Origin: Kolteria novifilia
GTDB taxonomy: Bacteria; Planctomycetota; Planctomycetia; Kolteriales; Kolteriaceae
NCBI GenBank assembly: GCA_007748055.1
Contig: CP036279.1
Location: forward strand, 4,526,001-4,590,000
DNA: 64,000 nucleotides
Direction of reading: 5' to 3'
In this document: one piece after another, positions 8,554-16,377 of the stretch
Layout: each line of letters begins with the position of its first letter
Numbering within the stretch: position 1 is the first letter of the stretch
Position numbers and translations under genes: made by a program
Notes under the pieces: model-generated
Databases searched by the model: none
Seen by the model: only the letters and a program-made list of their open reading frames with translations
What the model was told of the DNA's origin: nothing

Positions 8554-9675
8554 CTAGAGACTAGTTGGACCAGTGCACTCGTCTCGCTCCGCGTACTCCC
8601 AGTAGGTCGCGTCGTCGAGGGATCGCAGGTGGTCCAGCGCCGCGTTGGGGGTCTTCACCTCGGCGCCGCGCCGTCGCCCATCTTTGTCCCAGTGGGCGAG
8701 CAGGAGAACGTCCTCGAATTCCTCCGACCGCTCCAGCAACCGGCGACGACTCGTCGGGAGTTCGCGCGATCCATAGAGTCGGGCGTCGGGGAGATGCTCG
8801 ATCAGCCAGAGTGTTCGGTGGGTCACCAATCCCTCGAGCAAGGCCAACGTCTGTTCGACGTGCTCCTTGAGATCGATCGCCTTGCCGACATCGTGCATCA
8901 GCGCCGCGGTGAGCAACTCCTCGTCGTCGGGACGTTCCGCCAGCCCTAACGTGAAAACCTGGAGAGAGTGGTAGAGGGCATCCCCTTCTGGATGCGTCAC
9001 GGGTTCCTGACGAACATCCTCAAGCGGTTCAAGCAACTGCGCCATCGCCTCGAAGCGGTCGGGGTGCGGCTCAATCCCCGCGAGTTCCTGATCGAGATCG
9101 CTCTCGGGAAACTCCTCCTCGAGAGCCGACTCGACTTCCCAGAGACTTTTCGTCTCGGCTCCGTAAGGAGCAACGTCCTCCGCGGTGCGCGACGACGGCA
9201 CGAGGGTGACCTCCACGGGGACAGTCCCATCGACATCGATCGCAACCTGCCCGCGTGAGGCGAACTCCTCTTCGGTGCTCGATGGCGACAGCCATACCGT
9301 GAGCCCATTGTTCTCGAGAAAGGCGAGGACGTCGGGCAAGTTGTCGTGCGACGCGACAACGCGGGGGGAGATCGACGGCTCGTCTTCGTCCGCGATGAAG
9401 CGGGGTGAAAAGGGGATAAGACTTCGCATGACACGCACCGCGGCGAGCTTGCGTTTGCGCGGATCCCGCTCGACGCCGTTGGAGGCGAAGACGAACTCCA
9501 AGCGGTCGAGTTGCCCGCGAATCTCGCGATTGGTCGGCATATCGCGGTGACGGAAGCGCATGCCAATCAGGCGTGCGGCTTTGCGCTTGGCCCGGTCGTA
9601 CTCTTGTTCCTGATGCTCAAAAAGGAGCCGGGCAGCTTCGTGAGCGATCTGTTCCCTGAGCTTCCGTTGCGGCAT
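8554..9675 (-). CDS. HD-domain protein (tRNA-nucleotidyltransferase-like HD region)
   Basis: A 373-residue protein; ATG 9675 is supported by GGAG 9 nt upstream. The N-terminal half (about 1-220) is a basic then acidic region of unknown fold that opens RKLREQIAHEAARLL. The C-terminal half holds an HD phosphohydrolase-type signature: His at HPEGDALYHSL (about 228-237), His-Asp at 261-262 in LMHDVGKAID, and a later LLLAHWDKDGR aspartate. This arrangement resembles the HD region attached to bacterial CCA-adding enzymes, but no nucleotidyltransferase domain is present. Metal-dependent phosphodiesterase or phosphatase activity is likely; the substrate is unknown. Confidence 0.7.
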   Translation of the reverse strand: MPQRKLREQIAHEAARLLFEHQEQEYDRAKRKAARLIGMRFRHRDMPTNREIRGQLDRLEFVFASNGVERDPRKRKLAAVRVMRSLIPFSPRFIADEDEPSISPRVVASHDNLPDVLAFLENNGLTVWLSPSSTEEEFASRGQVAIDVDGTVPVEVTLVPSSRTAEDVAPYGAETKSLWEVESALEEEFPESDLDQELAGIEPHPDRFEAMAQLLEPLEDVRQEPVTHPEGDALYHSLQVFTLGLAERPDDEELLTAALMHDVGKAIDLKEHVEQTLALLEGLVTHRTLWLIEHLPDARLYGSRELPTSRRRLLERSEEFEDVLLLAHWDKDGRRRGAEVKTPNAALDHLRSLDDATYWEYAERDECTGPTSL

Positions 9676-9823
9676 GATCGGTCGCTCCAAGTGCGTCTAT
9701 GGTGTCGCGAAACCGGCGGGCGGTCGTCTGCCATTGGCTTCTACGGCAAGCGGCGCCGCTTGGTTCTCGTCGCCTCGAGCCCAACAAGGAACTGCCGGGA
9801 AATCGAGACCGCGATATTATTCA

Positions 9824-10303
9824 ATGAGCCCAAGTTTCTCGTCAACCGACGCTCCCGAGCGAGAGGATCCGAAACCGTTGTCCCAACTCTCCCAACCCGC
9901 CAACTCCCAACTCCGTTGGCGCGTCCGACTCTCGGGAGCCTTCACCCTCCTGGCAGCGATCCTCTTCGGTTATCTGATCGTACTGTTGGTAAGTCCGTTC
10001 TCGCAGAGGGTCGACGAGCAGGCCTTTCGCCTTCACTGGCAACAAGTAACGAGAGGCCAACCCCAGAGCGAGGTTCGCCAACTCCTTGGCTCCCCTGACG
10101 AGTCCTTCGACAAGTTCCAAGCCCACGAAGGTTGGAAGCGATCCCTTCAGGAATTGACCAGCGTCGGATTCGAGCGTTGGCTCTACCGCCGACGCCCCCG
10201 AATCGACAGCGAACCGGCCCAGTTCATGGTCATTTTCGACCGAAATGGGAACGTTTTGAACAAACTATCCATCGATCAAGCCGATTTGGAGACCGATCCG
10301 TGA
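9824..10303 (+). CDS. Small single-pass membrane protein with SmpA/OmlA-like segment
   Basis: A 159-residue protein. A transmembrane helix lies at about residues 33-55, preceded by a polar, basic N-terminus, so the C-terminal domain probably faces the periplasm. The segment QVTRGQPQSEVRQLLGSPDE resembles the opening helix-turn of SmpA/OmlA (BamE-like) domains, which assist outer-membrane protein assembly, but the match is only to this motif and the function is a guess. No clear ribosome site precedes the ATG at 9824; the frame is open upstream but that part looks non-coding. Confidence 0.5.
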   Translation: MSPSFSSTDAPEREDPKPLSQLSQPANSQLRWRVRLSGAFTLLAAILFGYLIVLLVSPFSQRVDEQAFRLHWQQVTRGQPQSEVRQLLGSPDESFDKFQAHEGWKRSLQELTSVGFERWLYRRRPRIDSEPAQFMVIFDRNGNVLNKLSIDQADLETDP

Positions 10304-10460
10304 CGTCTCGCATTCAATTCCGCGAAACCTTCCCCCCTCCTGGGTGTTGAATCACCTGAAGACTCCATTGACGCGACCCCGCGATCAGCACACTTCGCGA
10401 ACTCGACGAACCTAGGACGCCCGCGCGGAGCCGCCGCGACGTGGCTTGGAGGTAAGAACC

Positions 10461-11672
10461 GTGTCCATTCGACCCCGTCTTTCGCATTTCGGTGCCGGCC
10501 TGCTCGTCCTGACTCCCGCCCTCGCGCTGGCTGGACCGGACGAAGGCAATCGCGCCGATCGTTCCCGACGTCCCAATCCCGCCGCGGTCCTCGAGCGCGT
10601 CGACGCGAATAAGGACGGAAAGATCTCCAAGGAGGAAGCACCCGAGCGAATGCTCGAACGCTTCGATCAAACCGATAAGGACGGCGATGGAGCGATCAGC
10701 AAAGAGGAATTGACCGCCGTCATGTCCCGAGCCCGTGACGGACAGGGCCGTCGGGAACGGCCGGCGAGAACCGGCGATCGCCAAGCCGAGCGACTCAAGG
10801 CGGTCGACGCCGATGGTGACGGCAAGATCAGCAAGGAAGAGTTCCTCAGCGAGGCCCAAAAGCGGTTCGCCGAGGCCGATAAGGATGGCGACGGACTACT
10901 TACCGAGAGCGAACGCAACGGGCTCGCCCGTCCCAATCGAGGTGTCGCCGCCAGGCCCCAACGTGGGCTTGCGTCTCCGGCCCGCGACGGAGAGATGCGA
11001 AAGGATGCCAAGGACGGTTCCGCTCAGCCCAATCGGCGACGCGACCGCCGCCCGTTGGACGACATGTTCAAGCGTTTCGATGGCAACAAGGACGGCAAAC
11101 TCGTCGAACAGGAAGTGCCCGACCAACTGATCAACCTCTTCGATCGGCTCGACACCAACGCTGATGGGATGGTCACCGAGGAGGAAGTGGCGACGATGCG
11201 CGAACGCGTCGGAGCCTTTCGTCGTCGCGGTGGCGACACTCCGATTCGGAAGAAGCCAGAAGGTGCCGCGAAGGGCGAGAGTGCCCAGGCCGACAACAAA
11301 CCAGGAAGACGTGGGAGCTTCGGGCGTTTTGCGGAGCTAGACAAGGACGGCGACGGCAAGCTCTCCGGCGACGAGATCCCCGAACGGGCTCGCGGCATGC
11401 TCAACCGGGCCGACGCCGACGACGATGGGGCCTTGAGCCGTGAAGAACTCATGCAGGTCTTCCAGAAATTCCGCGGCCGACGGGGCGCGGGCCGAGGCGC
11501 CACCAACCCCAAGAGCACCTTCTTCGACGCCGACAAGGATGCCGACGGCCGGGTCACTCGCGAAGAGGCGACCGGACGACTCAAGGAGAAGTTCGACCAA
11601 CTCGACAAGGATTCCAGTGGCAAACTTGACGTTCGCGAGGTGGAAAGCGGACTAGGCGGTCCTTCGAGCTAG
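10461..11672 (+). CDS. Secreted EF-hand protein with about ten calcium-binding loops
   Basis: The GTG at 10461 has GGAGG 8 nt upstream; an N-terminal signal peptide (about 1-22, ending ALA) is followed by roughly 380 residues dominated by EF-hand loops. I count ten loops of the DxDxDG type, for example DANKDGKISKEE, DKDGDGAISKEE, DADGDGKISKEE, DTNADGMVTEEE, DADDDGALSREE and DKDSSGKLDVRE, separated by Arg/Gly/Pro-rich linkers. The protein is therefore likely an exported calcium-binding protein. Such secreted multi-EF-hand proteins are common in planctomycetes and their roles are mostly unknown. No operon partner is evident. Confidence 0.82.
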   Translation: MSIRPRLSHFGAGLLVLTPALALAGPDEGNRADRSRRPNPAAVLERVDANKDGKISKEEAPERMLERFDQTDKDGDGAISKEELTAVMSRARDGQGRRERPARTGDRQAERLKAVDADGDGKISKEEFLSEAQKRFAEADKDGDGLLTESERNGLARPNRGVAARPQRGLASPARDGEMRKDAKDGSAQPNRRRDRRPLDDMFKRFDGNKDGKLVEQEVPDQLINLFDRLDTNADGMVTEEEVATMRERVGAFRRRGGDTPIRKKPEGAAKGESAQADNKPGRRGSFGRFAELDKDGDGKLSGDEIPERARGMLNRADADDDGALSREELMQVFQKFRGRRGAGRGATNPKSTFFDADKDADGRVTREEATGRLKEKFDQLDKDSSGKLDVREVESGLGGPSS

Positions 11673-11955
11673 GTAGCCGACTTCTCCCCATTCGCGAAGA
11701 CAACCCGTACCCGCTCGACGGGGATTGTTTCGGTCGTGACTTGGCCGGGACGATCCCCGTCTCTCTTTCCCACCCGCCCAGTTCCTGGGTCGCTGGAGGC
11801 CCCGTCCGACAAGTCGGGTTGCCACGACACCCCAGCCCTGCTAGCATCCCGCCCGGCCGACGTCGGGGGCGTTCCAGCGAGTCTTCGGGAAGACAGCTTG
11901 GAGCAGATGCCGCCCATGGGATAGGACCACGTTGCAAATTCGGGGACTGGACCGC

Positions 11956-12954
11956 ATGGAGGTGGTCGCTCTCGTACCAGATCGAGAGCATGTGAGCGCC
12001 CGCTATCGGGTCGCCCAATATGCCCGTCATCTGGAAGCGAGTGGGTTTCGGCTCCGCATGGAGCCCTTGGCCGAAGGTGCGGTCGCTCGATGGCGACAAT
12101 TTTGTCGTCCCCGCCACGACCAAATCGTCCTCCTTCAACGTAAACTGCTTCCTCTCTGGCAGTTATTGCTGCTCCGCAAGTCGACACGAGCCCTCATCTA
12201 CGACTTCGACGACGCCGTCTTTTTCCGCGACTCCTACCACCGCCGTGGCCCCCACAGCCTCACACGGGCTATCCGGTTTCGAGCGACCGTGAACGTCGCC
12301 GACCAGATTCTCGCCGGCAACAGCTACCTGGCCGCGACCGCCGGTCGGCTCTCCTCGCCCGAGAAGGTAACCGTCGTCCCAACCTGTGTTGATCCATCGC
12401 GTTACGGCATGGCGAGCCACGAGCACCGTGGCCCCGCGTGCCTCGTTTGGATCGGGTCCGCCAGTACACTCAAGGCGCTGAATCGCTCCAAACCGATCCT
12501 GGAGCGGATCGGCGCCTCGTTTCCCGGCACCATCTTGCGCGTGATCTGCGACACCTTTCCCGAGTTCGAGCATCTTCGCGTCGAGCAGCAGCCCTGGTCG
12601 TCCGCAACGGAAACGGCTCAGCTACGTTCCGCCGACATTGGGATCAGCATGCTCCCGGACGATCTTTGGAGCCGGGGAAAGTGTGGCCTGAAAGTGCTGC
12701 AATACATGGCCGCTGGTTTGCCGGTCATCGCGAGCCCCGTCGGCGTCCATCGGGAGATCATCGGACAAGGCACCGGCTTTCTCCCCACGTGTGAACAAGA
12801 GTGGGTCGACCATCTCAGCGAACTCATCGACAACCGCGACCTGCGGGGCGCGATGGGTCGGGAAGGTCGTCAACGAATCGAGCAGTCCTTCAACGTCGAT
12901 GCCTGGGGACCGGTCATCGTCGAACGGGTCAAGGAGGCGGCCTCTCACCAATGA
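11956..12954 (+). CDS. Glycosyltransferase (GT4-like, GT-B fold), LPS/envelope glycan
   Basis: A 332-residue protein from ATG 11956 (a TTG at 11932 in the same frame is possible). The N-terminal half contains ALIYDFDDAVF and an NVADQILAGNSYLA segment typical of GT4 acceptor domains, and the C-terminal half has LVWIGSAST, the nucleotide-sugar pocket segment KCGLKVLQYMAAGLPVIAS and the following SPVGVHREII. It likely transfers a sugar from an NDP donor. Its stop overlaps the start of the downstream double LPS-type kinase (ATGA), so the two are translationally coupled and probably act on the same lipopolysaccharide core. Confidence 0.8.
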   Translation: MEVVALVPDREHVSARYRVAQYARHLEASGFRLRMEPLAEGAVARWRQFCRPRHDQIVLLQRKLLPLWQLLLLRKSTRALIYDFDDAVFFRDSYHRRGPHSLTRAIRFRATVNVADQILAGNSYLAATAGRLSSPEKVTVVPTCVDPSRYGMASHEHRGPACLVWIGSASTLKALNRSKPILERIGASFPGTILRVICDTFPEFEHLRVEQQPWSSATETAQLRSADIGISMLPDDLWSRGKCGLKVLQYMAAGLPVIASPVGVHREIIGQGTGFLPTCEQEWVDHLSELIDNRDLRGAMGREGRQRIEQSFNVDAWGPVIVERVKEAASHQ

Positions 12955-14654
12955 GCACCGCAATCGAACGTCCTCAGATCTTTTGGCTGAGAGACACTCT
13001 CTGGAATCTCTACGGCGACTTCAAATCGCAGCTCTTCGACGGGCATGGCCTGCGTCTCGACGAGTGGAAACGCCAAGAGCGAGCCACCCTCGTCAAGAGT
13101 GGTGCCGGACGCACGATCTACCGCGTGCGACTGCCGGAACTCGATCTGTACGTCAAACACTTCCGCGTCACGACCGCGTTCAATCTCGTCCACCAGGTCT
13201 TCCGCCAAGGTCGCGCCGAGAAGGAATTCCATCTCGCCAGGCTGCTCAAGGAATCGGGCATCTCGACGATCGAGCCGGTCGCCCTCGGCGAACGCTGGCG
13301 CAATGGCGTCCTCTTCGAGTCCTACCTGCTCAGCGAAGCGATTCCCAACGGGCTGACGCTCTACGAGTTGATCGAGTGTTTCATCCGCCCGGGACGCTTG
13401 GACTTTCCGCCGGAACTGCGGATCCAGTTCGCCGAGCAGATCGGACGGCTTGCCGCCACGATTCACGAGTCGGGCATCGAGCATCGCGACTTGCACGAGA
13501 AGAACATCATCGTGCAAAAGCAGTCGAGCGAGCAGTACCGCTTCTTCATCCTCGATCTCCACGAGCTGAAGATTCACCGCCCGCTGAACTGGGAAAAGGC
13601 GATCAAGGATCTCGCCCGAATGGGCCGTTACTTCACCCTGCGGACCTCGACGATCGATCGCTATCGCTTCTTCCGTAGCTACGCGCTGGCTCGCGGGATC
13701 CCGATGTCCCAGCTTCGCGCCCTCTCGCGCGATGTCGAGGATCAGACGATGGCCTCGCGGGCTGACTTTTGGCGTCGCCGCGATATCCGCCCCCAGCGAA
13801 AGAACCCGCGCGTCACCGAGTATCAAGCTCCGGGCGCGAAAGCGTACGCCCTCCAAGACATCCCCGAGGAGACCGTTCGCAAGTTAATGTCCGATTCCGA
13901 GGGTCCGTTTCGTGACTCGGTCGTTCACTGGTGGAAGATCGGACGTGGAACCCGCGTCGCGGAAGTCGAACTCCCGACGATTCGCCGGGGACAAACGCTG
14001 ATCTACAAACAGTACCTCTTCAAGGGCTGGCACGAGTCGGCGGCGGCGGTCGCGCGCGAGAACCAAGCCACTCGCTCGTGGAAGTACGGCGGCTCCCTGC
14101 TGCTTCGGGAGTTGCCCACCCCCAGGCCGCTGGTGCTCATCCACCGCATGCGCTGCGGGTTGCCCCACACGTCCTACCTGCTGACCGAACGCGTTCCCAA
14201 CTCGCAAACGATCACGCAGTATCTCGAACGGCACCTTCGAGACCTGGAACCGCCCGAGAGTCGCCACATCCTGCTCGGAGTGCTGGAGAAGGCCGCGAAG
14301 CTCCTGCGCAAGCTCCACGAACGAGGGGTCTCGCACCGCGATCTTAAGGCGTCGAATGTCCTCGCCTCGACGGGAGAAGATCTGGCCGATCCCGACTTGT
14401 GGCTGATCGATCTCGACGGGGTGCAGACGTGGCTCGAAGTGCCCGAACGGCACCGGGTCCAGAACTTGGCGCGTTTCTACGTCAGCTTCCACCATCGGCC
14501 CTGGCTGACGCGGACCGACTGCCTGCGCTTTCTCAAGCTCTACCTCGGGCGTCACTTCAAGCGCGAGCGTTGGCGATCGCTTTGGGAACAGGTCCGCAGC
14601 CACGCCGAGCGCAAGATCGCCCGCAATCTCCGCCGCGGCCGTTCGGTCGTCTAG
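12951..14654 (+). CDS. Double-domain LPS core (Kdo/heptose) kinase-like protein
   Basis: A 567-residue protein made of two WaaP/KdkA-like kinase domains. Domain 1 has YVKHFR (lysine about 69), HRDLHEKN (178-185) and LDLHE (201-205). Domain 2 has YKQYLF, HRDLKASN (about 462-469) and LIDLDG. Both catalytic loops and both metal-binding aspartates look intact. Family members phosphorylate Kdo or heptose of LPS at the inner membrane. The ATG at 12951 overlaps the upstream glycosyltransferase stop. Two kinase halves in one chain may phosphorylate two positions, or one half may be regulatory. Confidence 0.8.
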   Translation: MSTAIERPQIFWLRDTLWNLYGDFKSQLFDGHGLRLDEWKRQERATLVKSGAGRTIYRVRLPELDLYVKHFRVTTAFNLVHQVFRQGRAEKEFHLARLLKESGISTIEPVALGERWRNGVLFESYLLSEAIPNGLTLYELIECFIRPGRLDFPPELRIQFAEQIGRLAATIHESGIEHRDLHEKNIIVQKQSSEQYRFFILDLHELKIHRPLNWEKAIKDLARMGRYFTLRTSTIDRYRFFRSYALARGIPMSQLRALSRDVEDQTMASRADFWRRRDIRPQRKNPRVTEYQAPGAKAYALQDIPEETVRKLMSDSEGPFRDSVVHWWKIGRGTRVAEVELPTIRRGQTLIYKQYLFKGWHESAAAVARENQATRSWKYGGSLLLRELPTPRPLVLIHRMRCGLPHTSYLLTERVPNSQTITQYLERHLRDLEPPESRHILLGVLEKAAKLLRKLHERGVSHRDLKASNVLASTGEDLADPDLWLIDLDGVQTWLEVPERHRVQNLARFYVSFHHRPWLTRTDCLRFLKLYLGRHFKRERWRSLWEQVRSHAERKIARNLRRGRSVV

Positions 14655-14699
14655 ACTCCATGGCCTAAAAGATGCATTAGGCGACCAAAAGTGCCTCGG

Positions 14700-14780
14700 G
14701 TGCCTTGCCCACGCTCTCGCGTGGGCATGCGCGACGGTTCACGCTCTTGCGTGGGCATGCGCGACGGTTCACGCTCTCAA
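14700..14780. repeat. Hairpin repeat family H, 30-bp tandem, about 2.3 copies
   Basis: Units beginning ACGCTCTCGCGTGGGCATGC start at 14711 and 14741, with a partial unit at 14771. Each contains the palindrome CCCACGC/GCGTGGG or a decayed version. The repeat lies between the convergent kinase and Nif11-like genes. Confidence 0.75.
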
Positions 14781-14819
14781 GCAACTCGAGCGGACGCCGA
14801 CGTTCATCGTGGGAAAGAA

Positions 14820-15128
14820 CTACGCGTCGAAGACGGGCGCGGGGGTGAAATCGTCAAAGATGTCCCGATCGGTGTCGAACTCGGAGTCACGATCCGAGCC
14901 GAACTCGGAATACCCCGAGAGTCCAACATCGAAGCTCGGCTGAATTAGGCTGCGAACGTACCGTTCGTACTCCGCACCACAGAAATCAAACCCGGACTCT
15001 TTGGCGATATGAGCGATTTGGGCAATCCTGTCGGCTTGGGTGGTCGTCACTTGGCTCGACAGAAGACTCCTCAACGCATCGTCCTCTTGGACGGCGTCGA
15101 GAAAAGCCACGATTGCTTCCACTGACAT
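14820..15128 (-). CDS. Nif11-type leader peptide protein (orphan RiPP precursor-like)
   Basis: A 102-residue protein with AAAGGAAA 4 nt before the ATG. Residues 1-60 fit the Nif11 leader family: MSVEAIVAFLDAVQEDDALR, then an AQIAHIAKESGFDFCGAEYE segment corresponding to the A-x-x-x-G-[FY]-x-F motif. The remaining 40 residues are acidic and Ser/Phe/Asp-rich with a short internal repeat SEFxxDRD. Nif11 leaders usually guide lanthipeptide or thiazole-type enzymes to a C-terminal core and end with a GG-type cleavage site; I see no GG motif, only two Cys (one in the leader half), and no modifying enzyme or ABC-C39 exporter within the window. It may be a non-RiPP Nif11 protein, an orphan precursor, or a substrate of distant enzymes. 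Confidence 0.75.
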   Translation of the reverse strand: MSVEAIVAFLDAVQEDDALRSLLSSQVTTTQADRIAQIAHIAKESGFDFCGAEYERYVRSLIQPSFDVGLSGYSEFGSDRDSEFDTDRDIFDDFTPAPVFDA

Positions 15129-15443
15129 GCTGTTTCCTTTCCAGCGTCGACCACGTTGCCGCGGCCGTTCAACTTATCCGTCGCCCCAGTCATCCCTGGT
15201 GGGGCGTCATGTGAAAGAACTCTAATGCCTCGTGAGGAAAACTCAAATCAAGATTTGATGAAGCAAATTATGCAGATCGCGTGAGGGCGGAAGTATTCCC
15301 GGCAGGTTCCTCGTGCCATCGGCGGAAACCAGCATCGCCGACCGTGCAGCGATGTTTCTCCCCATGACACTTGGCCAAAAGGGAGTGTTGCCCAAGGAAT
15401 CAGCCGCGACGTTTGGCGTGACTCGCGCCGCGTCGATGGCCCC
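15129..15443. other. Intergenic region upstream of the Nif11-like gene
   Basis: About 315 bp between two minus-strand genes. It should contain the promoter of the Nif11-like gene and the end of the thioesterase transcript. It holds a perfect 7-2-7 palindrome at 15243-15258. No small gene is convincing. Confidence 0.5.
15243..15258. promoter_or_regulatory. Candidate operator palindrome
   Basis: TCAAATC-AA-GATTTGA is a perfect inverted repeat about 115 bp upstream of the Nif11-like start. Its A+T-rich short-spaced symmetry fits a dimeric repressor site, but there is only one copy and no regulator gene next to it. Confidence 0.3.
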
Positions 15444-15851
15444 TCATCCGCCCCTTTTCGCCTGCTTCTTCTCGATCCGGCGGCGGAGGCGCGCGGTGTC
15501 GACGACACGGCGGCGATGATGCCCCCGGCTGAGGAGTTCGATCTCGTCGGAGGCCTCGATCTGAAAGTTGACGACATCCCCTTCCACGCCCAAGACGCGA
15601 GCCCGGCAGGTGACGGCGAAGCCCAACAGCGAGGGGGCCGAATGAGCAATGTCGAGCGAGACACCGACCGAGCGCTCGTGGTCGTCGAGGAACGGCTCGA
15701 GGGCTTCGCGGGCGGTAATCTCCATCTCCAGGATGAGATTCGGCGTCGACAGGACCGCCGGCATCTGATCGTCGGAAAAGACAATCAGATGCCGCTGCTC
15801 GACGGTGAACGTGCGACGGTGCTCCAGACCGATCTTAGGTGCTGACTTCAA
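15444..15851 (-). CDS. Hot-dog thioesterase, fluoroacetyl-CoA thioesterase (FlK)-like
   Basis: A 135-residue single-domain protein with the pattern of FlK-like hot-dog thioesterases: RTFTVEQRHL near the start, AVLSTPNLILEMEITAREAL (the helix of the hot-dog), SVGVSLDIAHSAPSLLGF and the closing RGHHRRRVVDTARLRRRI. The family hydrolyses small acyl-CoA thioesters. The only start in this frame is TTG at 15851, whose surroundings (36 bp) are duplicated 127 bp upstream at 15965-16000, flanking a palindromic insertion. The catalytic Thr/Glu/His set of FlK cannot be assigned confidently, so the substrate is open. Confidence 0.65.
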   Translation of the reverse strand: MKSAPKIGLEHRRTFTVEQRHLIVFSDDQMPAVLSTPNLILEMEITAREALEPFLDDHERSVGVSLDIAHSAPSLLGFAVTCRARVLGVEGDVVNFQIEASDEIELLSRGHHRRRVVDTARLRRRIEKKQAKRGG

Positions 15852-16377
15852 CGTGATGCTTTCGTCGTTTAATACCCGGAGCCGGCGTTCTTCGTAGGTC
15901 AGGCTACTTGCCTGACACCACGATCACGGAGACTTCGTCAGGCAATGGCCTGACCTACACCTTCGGTGCTGAATTCAACGTGAAGCTTTCGTCATCTAGA
16001 CGCCGCGAACGAAACACGCCGTCGTGGCCCATCGAGGCCCAAGGATCAGGTTTTTGGGTTCCCCTCTCCCCGCGGGAGAGGGGCTAGGGGTGAGGGGGTT
16101 CCCATTCGCGAACGAGCCTTGAATTTCCGAGCCGGAATCTCCCTCACCCGTCTCGCTTCGCTCGCCGACCTCTCCCCAAGGAGAGGTGAGGAACTCCTGA
16201 CACTTGGAGCTAGACGGACCAGTAGGCCAGGCTACTTGCCTGACGCGACCGGCGTGCCCATTGCTTCTCCAAGCCCCCTCGACGGGGAATCCTCTCTTGT
16301 TCCATCTCCGATCGGATCTCATCATAGCAACGGTGCCTGGCGCCGGAACCGTCAATGCGCATGGGGAGTCCTCGCGA
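15852..16377. repeat. Repeat cluster between thioesterase and hydrolase genes
   Basis: No gene. The stretch contains palindromes of family P at 15895-15917, 15937-15958 and 16222-16245 (core GTCAGGCAATGGCCTGAC or TCAGGCTACTTGCCTGA), and family B hairpins at about 16053-16100 and 16133-16195 (CCTCTCC...GGAGAGG). The direct repeats 15838-15873 and 15965-16000 flank the first pair of palindromes. Confidence 0.7.
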
